64,000 nt of DNA from Rhodospirillaceae bacterium (GTDB lineage Bacteria > Pseudomonadota > Alphaproteobacteria > CACIAM-22H2). A model generated the notes under the pieces. That model had not been told where the DNA came from and made no database searches. It was given only the letters and a program-made list of their open reading frames with translations. The DNA is taken from positions 1 to 64,000 of the forward strand of contig JALHMR010000019.1 of the NCBI GenBank assembly GCA_022843945.1, written 5' to 3'. Of this stretch, positions 55,315-64,000 are shown piece after piece (the stretch's first letter is position 1; each line of letters begins with the position of its first letter). The position numbers were made by a program, and so were the translations under genes.

Positions 55315-56481
55315 ATGCGTCGCCAAATTACCTTTCTGGGTGCTTTCGCCGCACTCTTGTTAGCCGGCAGCCCGGTTCTGGCCGCCGATCCCGGCGTCTC
55401 CGCCGACAAAATCATCCTCGGCCAAGCGGCGCCCCTCGAGGGCCCGGCTTCGGCGCTCGGCATCGGCATGCGCGATGGCATGCTGGCGGCGTTCGCCGAG
55501 CAAAACGCCAAGGGTGGCGTCAAGGGCCGCAAGATCGAGCTCAAGTCGCGCGATGACGGCTACGAGCCTAACAAGTCGATCGAAGCGTCCAAGGCGCTGC
55601 TCAACGACGACAAGGTCTTCGCCCTCGTCGGACCGGTCGGCACGCCGACCTCGCTCGCCGTGGTGCCGATCGCCGCCGAGGCGGGCGTGCCGTTCATCGG
55701 CCCGTTCACCGGCGTCGAAGCGCTGCGCAACCCCTACAAGCCGAACGTGGTCAACGTCCGTGCCTCCTACTTCCAGGAGACCGAGGAGTGGATCGAGCGG
55801 CTGACCAAGGACCTCAAGGTCGAGCGCATCTCGATCCTTTTCCAGGATGACTCCTTCGGCCGCGCCGGCCTGGCCGGCGTGCAGAAGGCGATGGAAAAGC
55901 GCAACATGAAGCTGGCCTCCGAAGGCACCTTCGAGCGCAATACCACCGCCGTCCGCTCGGCGCTGCTCGAGATCCGCAAGGGCAACCCGCAAGCCGTCGT
56001 CATGGTCGGCCCGTACAAGCCGGTCGCCGAGTTCATCAAGCTCGCGAAGCAGATCAAGATGGACGCGGTGTTCGTCAACATCTCCTTCGTCGGCTCCAAT
56101 GCGCTGGCCGCGGAGCTGGGAGACGCCGGTGAAGGCGTGGTCGTGACCCAGGTCGTTCCCTTCCCCGACGACACGTCGATCCCGGTGGTCGGCGCCTACC
56201 ACAAGGCGCTGAAGGCCGCCGTGCCGAACGCCGCCCCCGGCTTCGTCTCGCTCGAGGGCTACATGGTCGGCCGTCTCATCATCCAGGCGCTCGAGAAGCT
56301 GAACGGCGAGCCGACGCGCAAGGATCTGCTGGCGGCCCTGTCCAACGGCACCTATGACCTCGGCGGCGTCAAGTTGACCTTTGGTCCGAACGACAGCCAG
56401 GGCATGGACGAGGTCTTCCTGACCGTCATCGGCAAGGGCGGCCAGTTCAAGGCCGTGAAGTCGCTCTCGCCCGCAAGCTGA
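55315..56481 (+). CDS. Branched-chain amino acid-type ABC transporter substrate-binding protein
   Basis: A 388-residue periplasmic binding protein with a signal peptide (LGAFAALLLAGSPVLAADPG) and the family features IILGQAAPLEGPASALGIGM, FALVGPVGTPTSLAVVPIAA and FPDDTSIPVVGAY. Members bind leucine/isoleucine/valine, amides or aromatic compounds. There are no permease or ATPase genes around it; the next gene is a chemoreceptor 89 bases away, so it may deliver ligands for chemotaxis instead of, or besides, transport. Confidence 0.92.
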   Translation: MRRQITFLGAFAALLLAGSPVLAADPGVSADKIILGQAAPLEGPASALGIGMRDGMLAAFAEQNAKGGVKGRKIELKSRDDGYEPNKSIEASKALLNDDKVFALVGPVGTPTSLAVVPIAAEAGVPFIGPFTGVEALRNPYKPNVVNVRASYFQETEEWIERLTKDLKVERISILFQDDSFGRAGLAGVQKAMEKRNMKLASEGTFERNTTAVRSALLEIRKGNPQAVVMVGPYKPVAEFIKLAKQIKMDAVFVNISFVGSNALAAELGDAGEGVVVTQVVPFPDDTSIPVVGAYHKALKAAVPNAAPGFVSLEGYMVGRLIIQALEKLNGEPTRKDLLAALSNGTYDLGGVKLTFGPNDSQGMDEVFLTVIGKGGQFKAVKSLSPAS

Positions 56482-56570
56482 GCTGATTGTCCGTTAGGTT
56501 GGCCCCGGCGCTGCGCCGCCGGGGCCGGTCTTCCAGGGAGAAGCAAAAAAGAAGATCGAGGAGTGTGCTT

Positions 56571-58730
56571 ATGAACATCGCCAGCTTCGCGCAGCGCCTG
56601 CGCCCCACTTGGCTCCCTTCCATCACACTTGGCATCCGCCACAAGCTCTTCGTCGCCTTCGGCACCGTCGCGACGTTCCTGGTCACGGCCTGTGTCGTCA
56701 GCTGGGCGCTGTTCACTGAAGCCGGCGAGACAATTCGCGACATGGCCGACAAGAATATCCCGGCCATCGCCAGTTCGCTCGAACTCGCGCGCCTCTCGGC
56801 CGAGATCGCCGCCATCGCGCCGGCCCTCGCCGGCAGCACCACCGAGACCGAGCGCGAAGAGACTTTCCAGGGCCTGCAGGCCAAGTCGGTTGCCATGCAG
56901 GATCTGCTCGGTCGGCTGCAGGGCGAGAAGGCCGCCGGTCTTGCCGGCTTCGCCTCTGATATCGGCAAGCGGCTCACCGATCTGAACAATATCGTCAAGG
57001 AGCGCCTGGCGCTGTCGGCGAACCGCCAGAAGCAGGTCGATGCCATGCGCACCGCACGCGAGAAGTTCGGCCAGGTCGCCGTGCCGATGATCGACGACAA
57101 CAGCTTCGCCTTGACCCTCGCCATGCAGTCGGTCGCCGAGAGGGGCACGCCAGAAACCATCGGTCGCGAGCTCGGCCGCCTGTCGAACCGCGAGCTGGTC
57201 TCGCTGGAATCGCTGCTCAAGCTGGTCGCCGACATCAACGTGGCGCAAGGCACCCTGCTCGAGGTCGTCGGCCTGCCGTCGCGCGACATGCTCGGGCCAG
57301 CCGAGGAGCGCTTCAACGCCGCCGCTCACCGCGCCATCAAGGCGCTCGAGGCCATCGAGAAAATCGAGCGCGACCCCACCCTGCGAAACGCGACCCATGC
57401 CGTCATCGAGTTCGGCAAGGGCGCCAGTGGGCTCTTCGAGCTGCGCCGGCGTGAGTTGGCCGGCCTGGCGGCCGGGCAGAACGCCCTGGCCACGGCCCGG
57501 ACCATCGCCCAGACCCTGGGCGAGGAGGTTGGCCTGATCGTCGACACCGCGCGGATGGAGAGCCGCATGGCCATGCAGCGGTCCGACGCCGCCGTCGAGC
57601 GCGGCCAGATGATCCTCTTGGCGCTGGCCGCCGCGGGCCTGGTCACCGCCATCCTCATCGCCTGGCTCTACGTCGGCCGCCGCGTCGCCAACCGGCTGGT
57701 CGTCCTGGGCGCCGCGATGCGCGAAATCGCCGGGGGCAACCTCGAGGCCGCGGTGCCAGCCGGCGGCAAGGACGAAATCACCCGCATGGCCGACGCGCTC
57801 ATCGTCTTCCGCGACGCCGCCATCGAGGGGCGCGAGGCCTCGGCCCAGCGCGCGGCGGAGCGTGAGCGCAATGCCGCCCAGCGGCGCACCGACATGCTAT
57901 CGCTCGCCGACGCGTTCGAAGCGAGCGTCAAGTCGGTGGTGGACCAGGTGGCCAGCGGTGCCAACGGCATGCGCAGCACGGCCTCGGCCATGACCGATAC
58001 CGCCACCGGAACGCGCCAGCGGACAGCGACCGTCGCCAACGCGGCCGAGCATGCCTCGGCCAACGTGCAGACCGTCGCGGCCGCGGCGGAAGAGTTGTCG
58101 AGCTCAATCGTCGAGATCGGCCGCCAGGTGACCCAGTCGGCCAAGGTCGCCTCGCAGGCCGTGAGCGATGCCGATCGCAGCAACGTCTCCATGGAAGGCC
58201 TGGCGGCGGCGGCGCAGAAGATCGGCGACGTGGTCAAGCTGATCAACGACATCGCCGGCCAGACCAACCTGCTGGCCCTGAATGCCACGATCGAGGCGGC
58301 GCGCGCCGGCGAAGCCGGCAAGGGCTTCGCGGTCGTCGCTTCCGAGGTCAAGTCGCTGGCCAACCAGACCGCCAAGGCCACCGAGGACATCGCCGCCCAG
58401 ATCGCGGCGATCCAGTCCGCCACCAAGGACGCGGTGGGCTCGATCGCCGGCGTCAGCCGGACGATCAAGGAAGTCAGCGAGATCGCCACCACCATCGCCG
58501 CCGCGGTGGAGGAGCAGGGCGCCGCCACGCAGGAGATCGCCCGCAACATCCAGCAGGCGGCGACCGGTACGCGCGAGGTCCAGACCAACGTCGCCGAGGT
58601 GGCGATCGCGGTCGACGAGACCGGCACCCGCGCCGGCGACGTGCTGGCGGCGGCCGAGATCCTGTCCCAGCAGTCCGTCGTCCTTGAGACCGAAGTTGGC
58701 AAGTTCCTCGAGAAGGTGAAGGCGGCCTAA
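56571..58730 (+). CDS. Methyl-accepting chemotaxis protein with a TorS-like sensor region
   Basis: A 719-residue receptor. First membrane segment [20 protein letters not shown], a long helical periplasmic region (about residues 50-355) similar in style to the TorS sensor domain, which binds a periplasmic binding protein in its model system. Second segment [24 protein letters not shown], then a signalling domain with the hairpin tip [20 protein letters not shown]. The ATG at 56571 follows GAGGAG; the longer open frame from 56487 lacks one. The periplasmic form fits cooperation with the binding protein encoded just upstream. Confidence 0.9.
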   Translation: MNIASFAQRLRPTWLPSITLGIRHKLFVAFGTVATFLVTACVVSWALFTEAGETIRDMADKNIPAIASSLELARLSAEIAAIAPALAGSTTETEREETFQGLQAKSVAMQDLLGRLQGEKAAGLAGFASDIGKRLTDLNNIVKERLALSANRQKQVDAMRTAREKFGQVAVPMIDDNSFALTLAMQSVAERGTPETIGRELGRLSNRELVSLESLLKLVADINVAQGTLLEVVGLPSRDMLGPAEERFNAAAHRAIKALEAIEKIERDPTLRNATHAVIEFGKGASGLFELRRRELAGLAAGQNALATARTIAQTLGEEVGLIVDTARMESRMAMQRSDAAVERGQMILLALAAAGLVTAILIAWLYVGRRVANRLVVLGAAMREIAGGNLEAAVPAGGKDEITRMADALIVFRDAAIEGREASAQRAAERERNAAQRRTDMLSLADAFEASVKSVVDQVASGANGMRSTASAMTDTATGTRQRTATVANAAEHASANVQTVAAAAEELSSSIVEIGRQVTQSAKVASQAVSDADRSNVSMEGLAAAAQKIGDVVKLINDIAGQTNLLALNATIEAARAGEAGKGFAVVASEVKSLANQTAKATEDIAAQIAAIQSATKDAVGSIAGVSRTIKEVSEIATTIAAAVEEQGAATQEIARNIQQAATGTREVQTNVAEVAIAVDETGTRAGDVLAAAEILSQQSVVLETEVGKFLEKVKAA

Positions 58731-58760
58731 AGCCGCCGTCGTCCCTCTCGGGGCCCCTGG

Positions 58761-59330
58761 TCAGGGAATGACCAGCCGCCGATAGCCGATCACCACCGGA
58801 CCATCATTGCAGGCGGCCGGATTGGTGCGGCCCTGAACCGGCACGACGAAAGCCTCCTGCCCGCCACCGACCAGCGCGAAACCGGGATTGACCGTGCTCG
58901 CCAGGGTCTGCACGCCGGGGAGCGGCAACTTCGGCGCCTCGCTGCTCGGCTGGGCATTGACCGCCGCCAGCATGCCGTTGGTCAGGGTGACGCCGAAGCG
59001 GTTGGTCTCGAACAGGCCCGGCTCGTAGTTGATCCGGTACGGCTTGGCGAGATCGGGCATCAGCAGCACGCGCTCCACCGTCACCTCGGAGCAGGCGGGT
59101 GGCGAATCGCTCGAGCGACCGACCAGCTTGCCGTCGTTGATCAGAGCCGTGCGCACCGTGGTCTCGGCGAACAGCGCCGGCTGATAGAACATGACGCCGG
59201 CGATGGCCTGCTCGGGATTGTCGATCTGGTTGGACCCGACGCGCTGGGTGCTCATCTTACCGGAGCAGCCGGCAAGCAACGCCGCCGCAAGAAGTACGGC
59301 TCCGCTTCGTCTGGTGATGGCCTGCAACAT
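58761..59330 (-). CDS. Putative lipoprotein of unknown function
   Basis: A 189-residue protein with a lipoprotein signal (VLLAAALLAGCSGK; cysteine about residue 22). The mature part is predicted beta-rich, with VMFYQPALFAETTVRTALIN and a C-terminal CNDGPVVIGYRRLVIP. I do not recognise the family. Convergent with the chemoreceptor gene and 84 bases past the hemJ stop. Confidence 0.65.
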   Translation of the reverse strand: MLQAITRRSGAVLLAAALLAGCSGKMSTQRVGSNQIDNPEQAIAGVMFYQPALFAETTVRTALINDGKLVGRSSDSPPACSEVTVERVLLMPDLAKPYRINYEPGLFETNRFGVTLTNGMLAAVNAQPSSEAPKLPLPGVQTLASTVNPGFALVGGGQEAFVVPVQGRTNPAACNDGPVVIGYRRLVIP

Positions 59331-59413
59331 GCACAGCCAAGATGGGAGCGGCCGGCGCCCCGGTCAAAGTGCAAATCGCTTCATCTTTTGGACACGGCGG
59401 ACAGAGCCGCCGC

Positions 59414-59854
59414 TCAGAACGGCCGGACGATCACCAGGATGACGATGCCGATCATCAGCAGGGTCGGTACCTCGTTCCACAGGCGATAGAAGCGCGCCGG
59501 CCGGCGGTTGCGATCGGCCGCGAAATCCTTCCGCCAGAGCGCGAACAGGTGATGCACGACAACGAGGCCGGCCACCAGCACCAGCTTGGTGTGCAGCCAG
59601 CCCTGGCTCCAATCCTGCAGCCAGAGCAGCATGCCCCCGAAGACGAACACCGCCCCTTGCGCCGGGTTCATGATGGCGCGCAGCAGGCGCCATTCCATGA
59701 CCTTCAAGGTTTCGGAGAGCTCCGAGCCCGGCGCCGCCGCGCAGTGATAGACGAACAGCCGCGGCAGGTAGAGCAGCCCCGCCATCCAGGCGATCACCGC
59801 GATCACGTGCAGCGCCTTGATCCAGGCGTACCAGTCGGTGATGAACGCGGTCAT
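59414..59854 (-). CDS. hemJ: Protoporphyrinogen IX oxidase HemJ
   Basis: HemJ oxidises protoporphyrinogen IX to protoporphyrin IX, the penultimate step of heme synthesis. The 146-residue membrane protein has four hydrophobic segments and the histidine-bearing KALHVIAVIAWMAGLLYLPR, WMLL-type motif MEWRLLRAIMNPA and LVLVAGLVVVHHLFALWRKD. Its ATG overlaps the hemH stop codon. The longer frame open to 60472 only reads hemH in another phase. Confidence 0.92.
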   Translation of the reverse strand: MTAFITDWYAWIKALHVIAVIAWMAGLLYLPRLFVYHCAAAPGSELSETLKVMEWRLLRAIMNPAQGAVFVFGGMLLWLQDWSQGWLHTKLVLVAGLVVVHHLFALWRKDFAADRNRRPARFYRLWNEVPTLLMIGIVILVIVRPF

Positions 59855-60885
59855 CGGCCGGCCATCCCGCAGCGCGCAAAGGCGGCGCTGCAGAGCCGCG
59901 TGCCGCCGTCGGCCGCCACCGCTTGCGGCCGTACCCTCGCTTCTCTCACCAGCCGCGCCAGCCCGGCAATGAAATCGGGATGCGTGCCCGCGGTCGGCAC
60001 GCGCTCGTAATGGGGAACGCCGTGCTTGAGAGCTTCGTCGCGATACGTGATGTCGAGCTCGACCAGGGTCTCCGAATGCTCCGAGACGAAGGCGATCGGT
60101 GCCACGACCAGCGGCACCCGGTCGTGCCCGGCACGTTTCAATTCGTCCTCGGTGTAAGGCTGCAGCCACTCCAGCGGCCCGACCCGGCTTTGATAGGATA
60201 GCTGCCAGTCCAGGCCGGCGATGCCGAGCCGTGCGACGATCGCCGCCGCCGTGGCCTCGACCTGGGCCTGGTAGGGATCGCCCCGCTCCACCACGCGCCT
60301 GGGCAGGCCATGCGCGGTGAACAGCAGGCGGGGCGGGCCGACAGCAGCCGCCCGTTCCCAGGCCGGCCGGATCAAAGCGGTCATCGCGGCAATGAATCCC
60401 GGTTCGGCCGGATAGCAGCAGACCGCGCGGGTCGGCAGCTTGAGACCGGTGCGCTCGGCGCTCGTCTGCCAATCCTTGAGGGACGAGCCGCTCGTGGTGC
60501 CGGAGAACTGCGGGTAGAGCGGCAGGAGCACGATTTCATCCGGCCCGAAGGCGCGGACCGCCGCGGCCGTTTCCCGGCTCAGGGGATGCCAGTAGCGCAT
60601 GGCCACGAACACCTCGACCTCCGCCCCACCGCCCAGTGCGGCCTTGAGGCTCGCGGCTTGCGCCTGGGTGTTGGGCAGGAGCGGCGAGCCGCCGCCGAGA
60701 CGGTCATAGATTTGCGCAGCGACCGGGGCCCGGCGCCTGGCGATCAGCCAGGCCAGCAGTCCGCGAAAGGGCTGGGGCAGCGAGAGAATGGCTGGATCAT
60801 TGAACAGGTTCGCCAGGAACGGCCGGACCGCCTCCGGCCGGTCGGGGCCGCCGAGATTGAACAGAACGACGGCGAGCTTCCCCAT
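59851..60885 (-). CDS. hemH: Ferrochelatase
   Basis: HemH inserts iron into protoporphyrin IX to make heme. The protein has VVLFNLGGPDRPEAVRPFLA, LYPQFSGTTSGSSLKDW, LLFTAHGLPRRVV (catalytic histidine) and IAFVSEHSETLVELDITY. The ATG at 60885 was chosen because the family begins close to this motif (344 residues). A TTG at 60900 overlapping the hemE stop is the alternative. It lies between hemE and hemJ, so the three act in one pathway. Confidence 0.95.
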   Translation of the reverse strand: MGKLAVVLFNLGGPDRPEAVRPFLANLFNDPAILSLPQPFRGLLAWLIARRRAPVAAQIYDRLGGGSPLLPNTQAQAASLKAALGGGAEVEVFVAMRYWHPLSRETAAAVRAFGPDEIVLLPLYPQFSGTTSGSSLKDWQTSAERTGLKLPTRAVCCYPAEPGFIAAMTALIRPAWERAAAVGPPRLLFTAHGLPRRVVERGDPYQAQVEATAAAIVARLGIAGLDWQLSYQSRVGPLEWLQPYTEDELKRAGHDRVPLVVAPIAFVSEHSETLVELDITYRDEALKHGVPHYERVPTAGTHPDFIAGLARLVREARVRPQAVAADGGTRLCSAAFARCGMAGR

Positions 60886-60896
60886 ACCGCGTTGGC

Positions 60897-61964
60897 TCAA
60901 GTGTGCCGATGATGCCAGGCGCGGATCAACGCTGACAGCCGCGCCACGTTCTCCGGCGGCGTCTCGGGAACGATACCGTGCCCGAGATTGAAGACGAACG
61001 GCCCATGACCCAGCGCCTCGAGGATCCGATGGGCGGCCTTTTCCATCGCTGCCCCACCGACCACCAGCAGCAACGGGTCAAGATTGCCCTGGACCGCCGC
61101 GATCGGCTGCAGGAAGCGCGCCGCCCAATCCGGCGGCACCGATGAGTCGAGACCCACGCACTCAACTCCGGTCTCGCTGGCATAGCGCACATAATGCAGC
61201 CCGGCGCCGCGCGGAAAGGCAATGATCGGGACCGCCGGATGACGGCTTCTCACCCGCTCGACGATCTCGCGCATCGGTGCGATCGCCCACTTGTCGAACT
61301 CGACATCGGGCAGCACACCCGCCCAGGTATCGAAAAGCTGCACGGCTTCCGCGCCGGCCTCGATCTGGGCATTCAGGTAGCGACTGGTCACGTCGACCAG
61401 CAGATCCATCAGCTGCTGGAACAGCGCCGGCTCCGCAAAGGCCAGTTTTCGCACCTTGGCGAAGTCCCGGCTGCCCCGTCCTTCGATCATGTAGCAGGCC
61501 ACGGTCCAGGGCGCGCCGGCAAAGCCGATCAATGCCGTGTCGAGCGGCAGCTGAAGGGAAACTTGCCGTACGGTCTCAAAGACCGGGGCGACCATCGACA
61601 GGAAACGATCGGCCGCCGCCTGCAGCCGCTCGATATCGGCGATCGTGCTGATCGGCTCCAGGACAGGTCCCTCGCCCTCGCGGAACTCCAGCTTCACGCC
61701 CAGCCCGTAGGGGACCATCAGGATGTCGGAGAACAGGATCGCCGCATCCATGGCAAAGCGCTGCAAAGGCTGCAGGGTGATCTCGGTGGCCAGCTCCGGC
61801 GTCAGGCAGAGCCGGACGAAATCGGGCGCCTTGGACCGCAGGGCGCGATACTCCGGCAGGTAGCGGCCCGCCTGGCGCATGAACCAGAAATTGGGCCGGG
61901 CCTGGACCTCGCCATGCAGGGCACGGATCAGCGATTTGGCCTGGACGGCAGCCGGTGGGGTCAA
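60897..61964 (-). CDS. hemE: Uroporphyrinogen decarboxylase
   Basis: HemE decarboxylates uroporphyrinogen III to coproporphyrinogen III. The 355-residue protein has the signatures FMRQAGRYLPEYRALRSKAP and FAGAPWTVACYMIEGRGS, plus VQGNLDPLLLVVGG near the C-terminus. The most upstream supported start is a TTG at 61964 with AAGG seven bases before it. First gene of the hemE-hemH-hemJ operon. Its promoter must lie in the candidate oriC region, as known for hemE in Caulobacter. Confidence 0.96.
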   Translation of the reverse strand: MTPPAAVQAKSLIRALHGEVQARPNFWFMRQAGRYLPEYRALRSKAPDFVRLCLTPELATEITLQPLQRFAMDAAILFSDILMVPYGLGVKLEFREGEGPVLEPISTIADIERLQAAADRFLSMVAPVFETVRQVSLQLPLDTALIGFAGAPWTVACYMIEGRGSRDFAKVRKLAFAEPALFQQLMDLLVDVTSRYLNAQIEAGAEAVQLFDTWAGVLPDVEFDKWAIAPMREIVERVRSRHPAVPIIAFPRGAGLHYVRYASETGVECVGLDSSVPPDWAARFLQPIAAVQGNLDPLLLVVGGAAMEKAAHRILEALGHGPFVFNLGHGIVPETPPENVARLSALIRAWHHRHT

Positions 61965-62416
61965 GGGACAACCTTGTTCGGTAGAGTTATGTTCTTCGGT
62001 GCCGAAGGGCTCCGACGGTGCCGATCATCATAACTAAGAAAGAGAATCTTTAAAGATGATGAGGCAGTGGATGCCTGTGTATAGGGGTAATTCCTGGCTT
62101 GGCCGGGATTGTCCCGAGCCAGACCGGCGTTTCCTGGCTGATCCTGTTGCCCGGGACAATCGTTGGAGAAATACCCAACGAACGGCATAATCCGCGGCCA
62201 TGAGTGGGGAAAACAATTACGGGGAAAACGGGGACAGCACGGCGAATGCCGGATCTATCCACCCGACTCACCCAGGGCTCGATTTTCGGCCCAGAGCCGG
62301 ACAGAAGGCGGGAGGGGAAACGTGGTGACGGGCATGGATTGGACCCCCCTCGGGATAAAGGGTCGGTTACCCGCGCTCTTCGCGTCTCATCCACAGGCTG
62401 AAAACCGGGTTTCTCC
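61965..62416. other. Candidate chromosomal replication origin (oriC) between hemE and ppsR
   Basis: In Caulobacter and Rickettsia the origin lies between hemE and the DUF299 gene, the same neighbours as here. The 452 bases contain DnaA-box-like sequences: TCATCCACA (62387-62395, one change from TTATCCACA), CTATCCACC (62255-62263) and, on the reverse strand, CTATACACA (62076-62084, one change from the E. coli R2 box). GANTC methylation sites lie at 62044 and 62265. A 10-bp inverted repeat (gattgtcccg at 62107, cgggacaatc at 62152), two copies of ttcctggct and two of ggggaaaac add structure, and the stretch 62030-62060 is the most AT-rich part. Replication has not been shown. Confidence 0.55.
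62107..62161. repeat. Inverted repeat in the candidate origin
   Basis: gattgtcccg (62107-62116) and cgggacaatc (62152-62161) are perfect inverted arms separated by 35 bases. Confidence 0.5.
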
Positions 62417-63238
62417 GTGAAGCTTTTCCACCTGCATCTCATCTCCGACGCCACGGGCGAGACGATCAACGCCGTGGCCCGCGCCTGCCTGGTGCAGTTC
62501 GAGGACGTCGAGCCCGTGGAGCACACCTGGTCGATGGTCCGTTCGGAGCGCCAGCTGCAGAAGGTCATGGACGGCATCGCGGCAAACCCGGGACTGGTCC
62601 TGTTCACCCTGGTCGATGATCGGCTTCGCCACATGCTGGAGGAGCGTTGCCGGGCGCTGACCGTACCCTGCATCTCGGTGCTGGATCCGGTCCTCGGCGC
62701 GCTCGGCGCGTTCCTGCGCACCGCGATGCGCCATATTCCCGGCCGCCAGCATGTCCTGGACAGCGAGTACTTCGCGCGCATCGAGGCCATGAACTATGGC
62801 ATGGCCCATGATGACGGCCAGGCGACTCGCGATCTCGAATCCGCCGACGTGGTGCTGATCGGGGTCTCCCGCACCTCGAAGACGCCGACCTGCCTCTACC
62901 TGGCCAATCGCGGCATCAAGGCGGCGAATATCCCCTACGTCCCGGGTGTTCCGTTGCCGGCGGAGGTCGAAAACCTGCGGGCCCCGCTGGTGGTCGGCCT
63001 GACGGCCGATCCGAATGCCCTGGTGCAGGTACGCCGCAACCGCCTGCGGATGATCAACGATACCGAAGACACGTCCTATACCGACATCGAGAATGTGAAG
63101 GCGGAGGTCGGCGAGGCCCGCAAGCTGTTCACGCGCCACGGCTGGCCGATCCTCGACGTGACCCGCCGGTCCATCGAGGAAACCGCCGCCGCGGTGATGC
63201 AGATGATCGCCGAGCGGCGCGAGAAAGTCGCGCCGTGA
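62417..63238 (+). CDS. ppsR: PEP synthase/PPDK regulatory protein (DUF299)
   Basis: A bifunctional kinase/pyrophosphorylase that switches phosphoenolpyruvate synthase or pyruvate phosphate dikinase off and on. The 273-residue protein begins with the family motif FHLHLISDATGETINAVARA and has the nucleotide-binding loop IGVSRTSKTPTCLYLANRG and the end region DVTRRSIEETAAAV. GTG start at 62417. It is the homologue of Rickettsia RP001, the classic neighbour of oriC, and overlaps maf by four bases. Confidence 0.94.
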   Translation: MKLFHLHLISDATGETINAVARACLVQFEDVEPVEHTWSMVRSERQLQKVMDGIAANPGLVLFTLVDDRLRHMLEERCRALTVPCISVLDPVLGALGAFLRTAMRHIPGRQHVLDSEYFARIEAMNYGMAHDDGQATRDLESADVVLIGVSRTSKTPTCLYLANRGIKAANIPYVPGVPLPAEVENLRAPLVVGLTADPNALVQVRRNRLRMINDTEDTSYTDIENVKAEVGEARKLFTRHGWPILDVTRRSIEETAAAVMQMIAERREKVAP

Positions 63239-63828
63239 CCCTCGTCCTGGCCTCGGCCAGCGCCATCCGGCGCTCGCTGCTGGAGAACGCCGGTATTGCG
63301 CTCGTCGTCGATCCAGCGGATGTCGACGAAACGGCGATCAAGCAGCGCCTGGCGGCGCAACGCGTCCCTACCCAAGGCGCCGCGGTCGAGCTGGCCGCCG
63401 CGAAAGCCAAGGCGGTCGCCGCCCGTCATCCCGGCAAGCTGATCATCGGCGCCGACCAGATCCTCGAGCATGGCGGAAAATGGTACGACAAGCCGGTGGA
63501 TCGCTCGGCCGCCGCGGCCCAGCTCACGACCCTTGCTGGCAGCTCGCATAGCCTGGTGAGCGCTGCCGTCGTGATCGAGGATGGGACCGAGGTGTGGCGG
63601 ACCGCACAATCGGTCACCCTGCACATGCGGCCGCTCTCGCCGGCCTACATCGACTCCTATCTCGACCAGGTGGGCAACGCAGCCCTGACATCCGTCGGCG
63701 GCTACCAGCTCGAAGGCCTCGGTGCGCAGCTGTTCACGCGCATCGACGGCGATTACTTTACCGTCCTGGGTTTGCCGTTGCTGCCCTTGCTGGGCTACCT
63801 GCGGCAGCGTGGAACTCTCGTATCATGA
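63235..63828 (+). CDS. maf: Maf-family nucleotide pyrophosphatase
   Basis: Maf proteins hydrolyse non-canonical or certain standard nucleoside triphosphates. The 197-residue protein has [18 protein letters not shown], the ELAAAKAKAVA and IIGADQIL motifs, and the family end region VGGYQLEGLGAQLFTRIDGD. The GTG at 63235 overlaps the ppsR stop (GTGA), and the aroE ATG overlaps its own stop. Confidence 0.94.
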   Translation: MTLVLASASAIRRSLLENAGIALVVDPADVDETAIKQRLAAQRVPTQGAAVELAAAKAKAVAARHPGKLIIGADQILEHGGKWYDKPVDRSAAAAQLTTLAGSSHSLVSAAVVIEDGTEVWRTAQSVTLHMRPLSPAYIDSYLDQVGNAALTSVGGYQLEGLGAQLFTRIDGDYFTVLGLPLLPLLGYLRQRGTLVS

Positions 63829-64000
63829 AGATTGAAATCCGCGGCACGACGCGCCTCGCCGGCCTGATGGGCTGGCCCATCAAGCACACGCGCTCGCCGC
63901 GGCTGCATAATTTCTGGCTGAGCCTGTATGGGATCGATGGCGCTTATTTGCCCCTCGCGGTCGAGCCTGCCAAACTCGAAACCGCGCTGCGCGCGCTCCC
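63825..64000 (+). CDS. aroE: Shikimate dehydrogenase, 5' part (cut by the right edge)
   Basis: The first 58 codons are in the window (MKIEIRGTTRLAGLMGWPIK, then HTRSPRLHNFWL). The GxPIxHSxSP-like shikimate-binding motif appears as GWPIKHTRSPRLHN, diagnostic of AroE, which reduces 3-dehydroshikimate in aromatic amino-acid synthesis. The ATG at 63825 overlaps the maf stop codon (ATGA). Confidence 0.93.
   Translation, partial: MKIEIRGTTRLAGLMGWPIKHTRSPRLHNFWLSLYGIDGAYLPLAVEPAKLETALRAL

Overview
This window is a GC-rich chromosomal segment from an alphaproteobacterium, most likely a Rhodospirillales-type lineage. The evidence is the gene order and families: mnmE, mnmG-rsmG-parA-parB, rho, hemJ-hemH-hemE, a DUF299 (PPSR) gene, maf and aroE. 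Two perfect parS sites and a FixLJ pair are also present. In many alphaproteobacteria these housekeeping genes form one compact block next to the replication origin, with oriC between hemE and the DUF299 gene. Here the block is present in the expected relative order but is split by long accessory stretches.

Layout. 1-4.4 kb: edge of an unknown gene, a cysteine hydrolase, a HisKA_2 sensor kinase with its receiver protein, and two small membrane/coiled-coil proteins. 5.4-11.2 kb: a tight five-gene operon of unrecognised proteins; its fourth gene looks like a secreted or polymorphic toxin and the fifth like an acidic partner. This is the best candidate for an undescribed system. 11.3-15.9 kb: parB, parA, rsmG and mnmG with two parS sites. 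15.96-18.66 kb: an IS1595-like element with passenger genes (a HEPN-like protein, an HNH nuclease and two small ORFs) inserted just upstream of mnmG. 18.7-31.9 kb: a signalling island with an adenylate cyclase, a chemoreceptor, a decayed cyclase fragment, FixL with two heme-type PAS domains, FixJ, four further receiver or degenerate-EAL genes, a large sensor kinase and a PAS protein. Three 17-bp promoter elements of one pattern precede three of these genes.

32-38.8 kb: a TRIC-type channel, a YciI protein, a Bug-type binding protein, two paralogous MarR regulators around a Rieske ring-hydroxylating dioxygenase (alpha and beta subunits), and a divergent FMN-dependent 2-hydroxyacid dehydrogenase. 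This looks like an aromatic-acid catabolic locus. 38.9-48.8 kb: mnmE followed by mixed metabolic genes (GlxA-type regulator, rhodanese, 2OG oxygenase, 2Fe-2S ferredoxin, YyaL-like thioredoxin protein, dienelactone hydrolase, quinone oxidoreductase, sugar kinase). 49-53.3 kb: a second HBM-type chemoreceptor bounded by two copies of a covarying terminator repeat, then a heme c lipoprotein and a cytochrome b561. 53.3-58.7 kb: rho, an orphan branched-chain amino-acid-type binding protein and a third chemoreceptor. 58.8-64 kb: a lipoprotein, hemJ-hemH-hemE, a candidate oriC, and divergently ppsR-maf-aroE, which runs off the right edge.

The main themes are chromosome segregation and origin functions (parABS, candidate oriC), tRNA modification and heme synthesis, and a dense oxygen/redox signalling and chemotaxis content (three receptors, no cheA or cheW in view). 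All names come from reading motifs and gene order by eye; no database search was possible.
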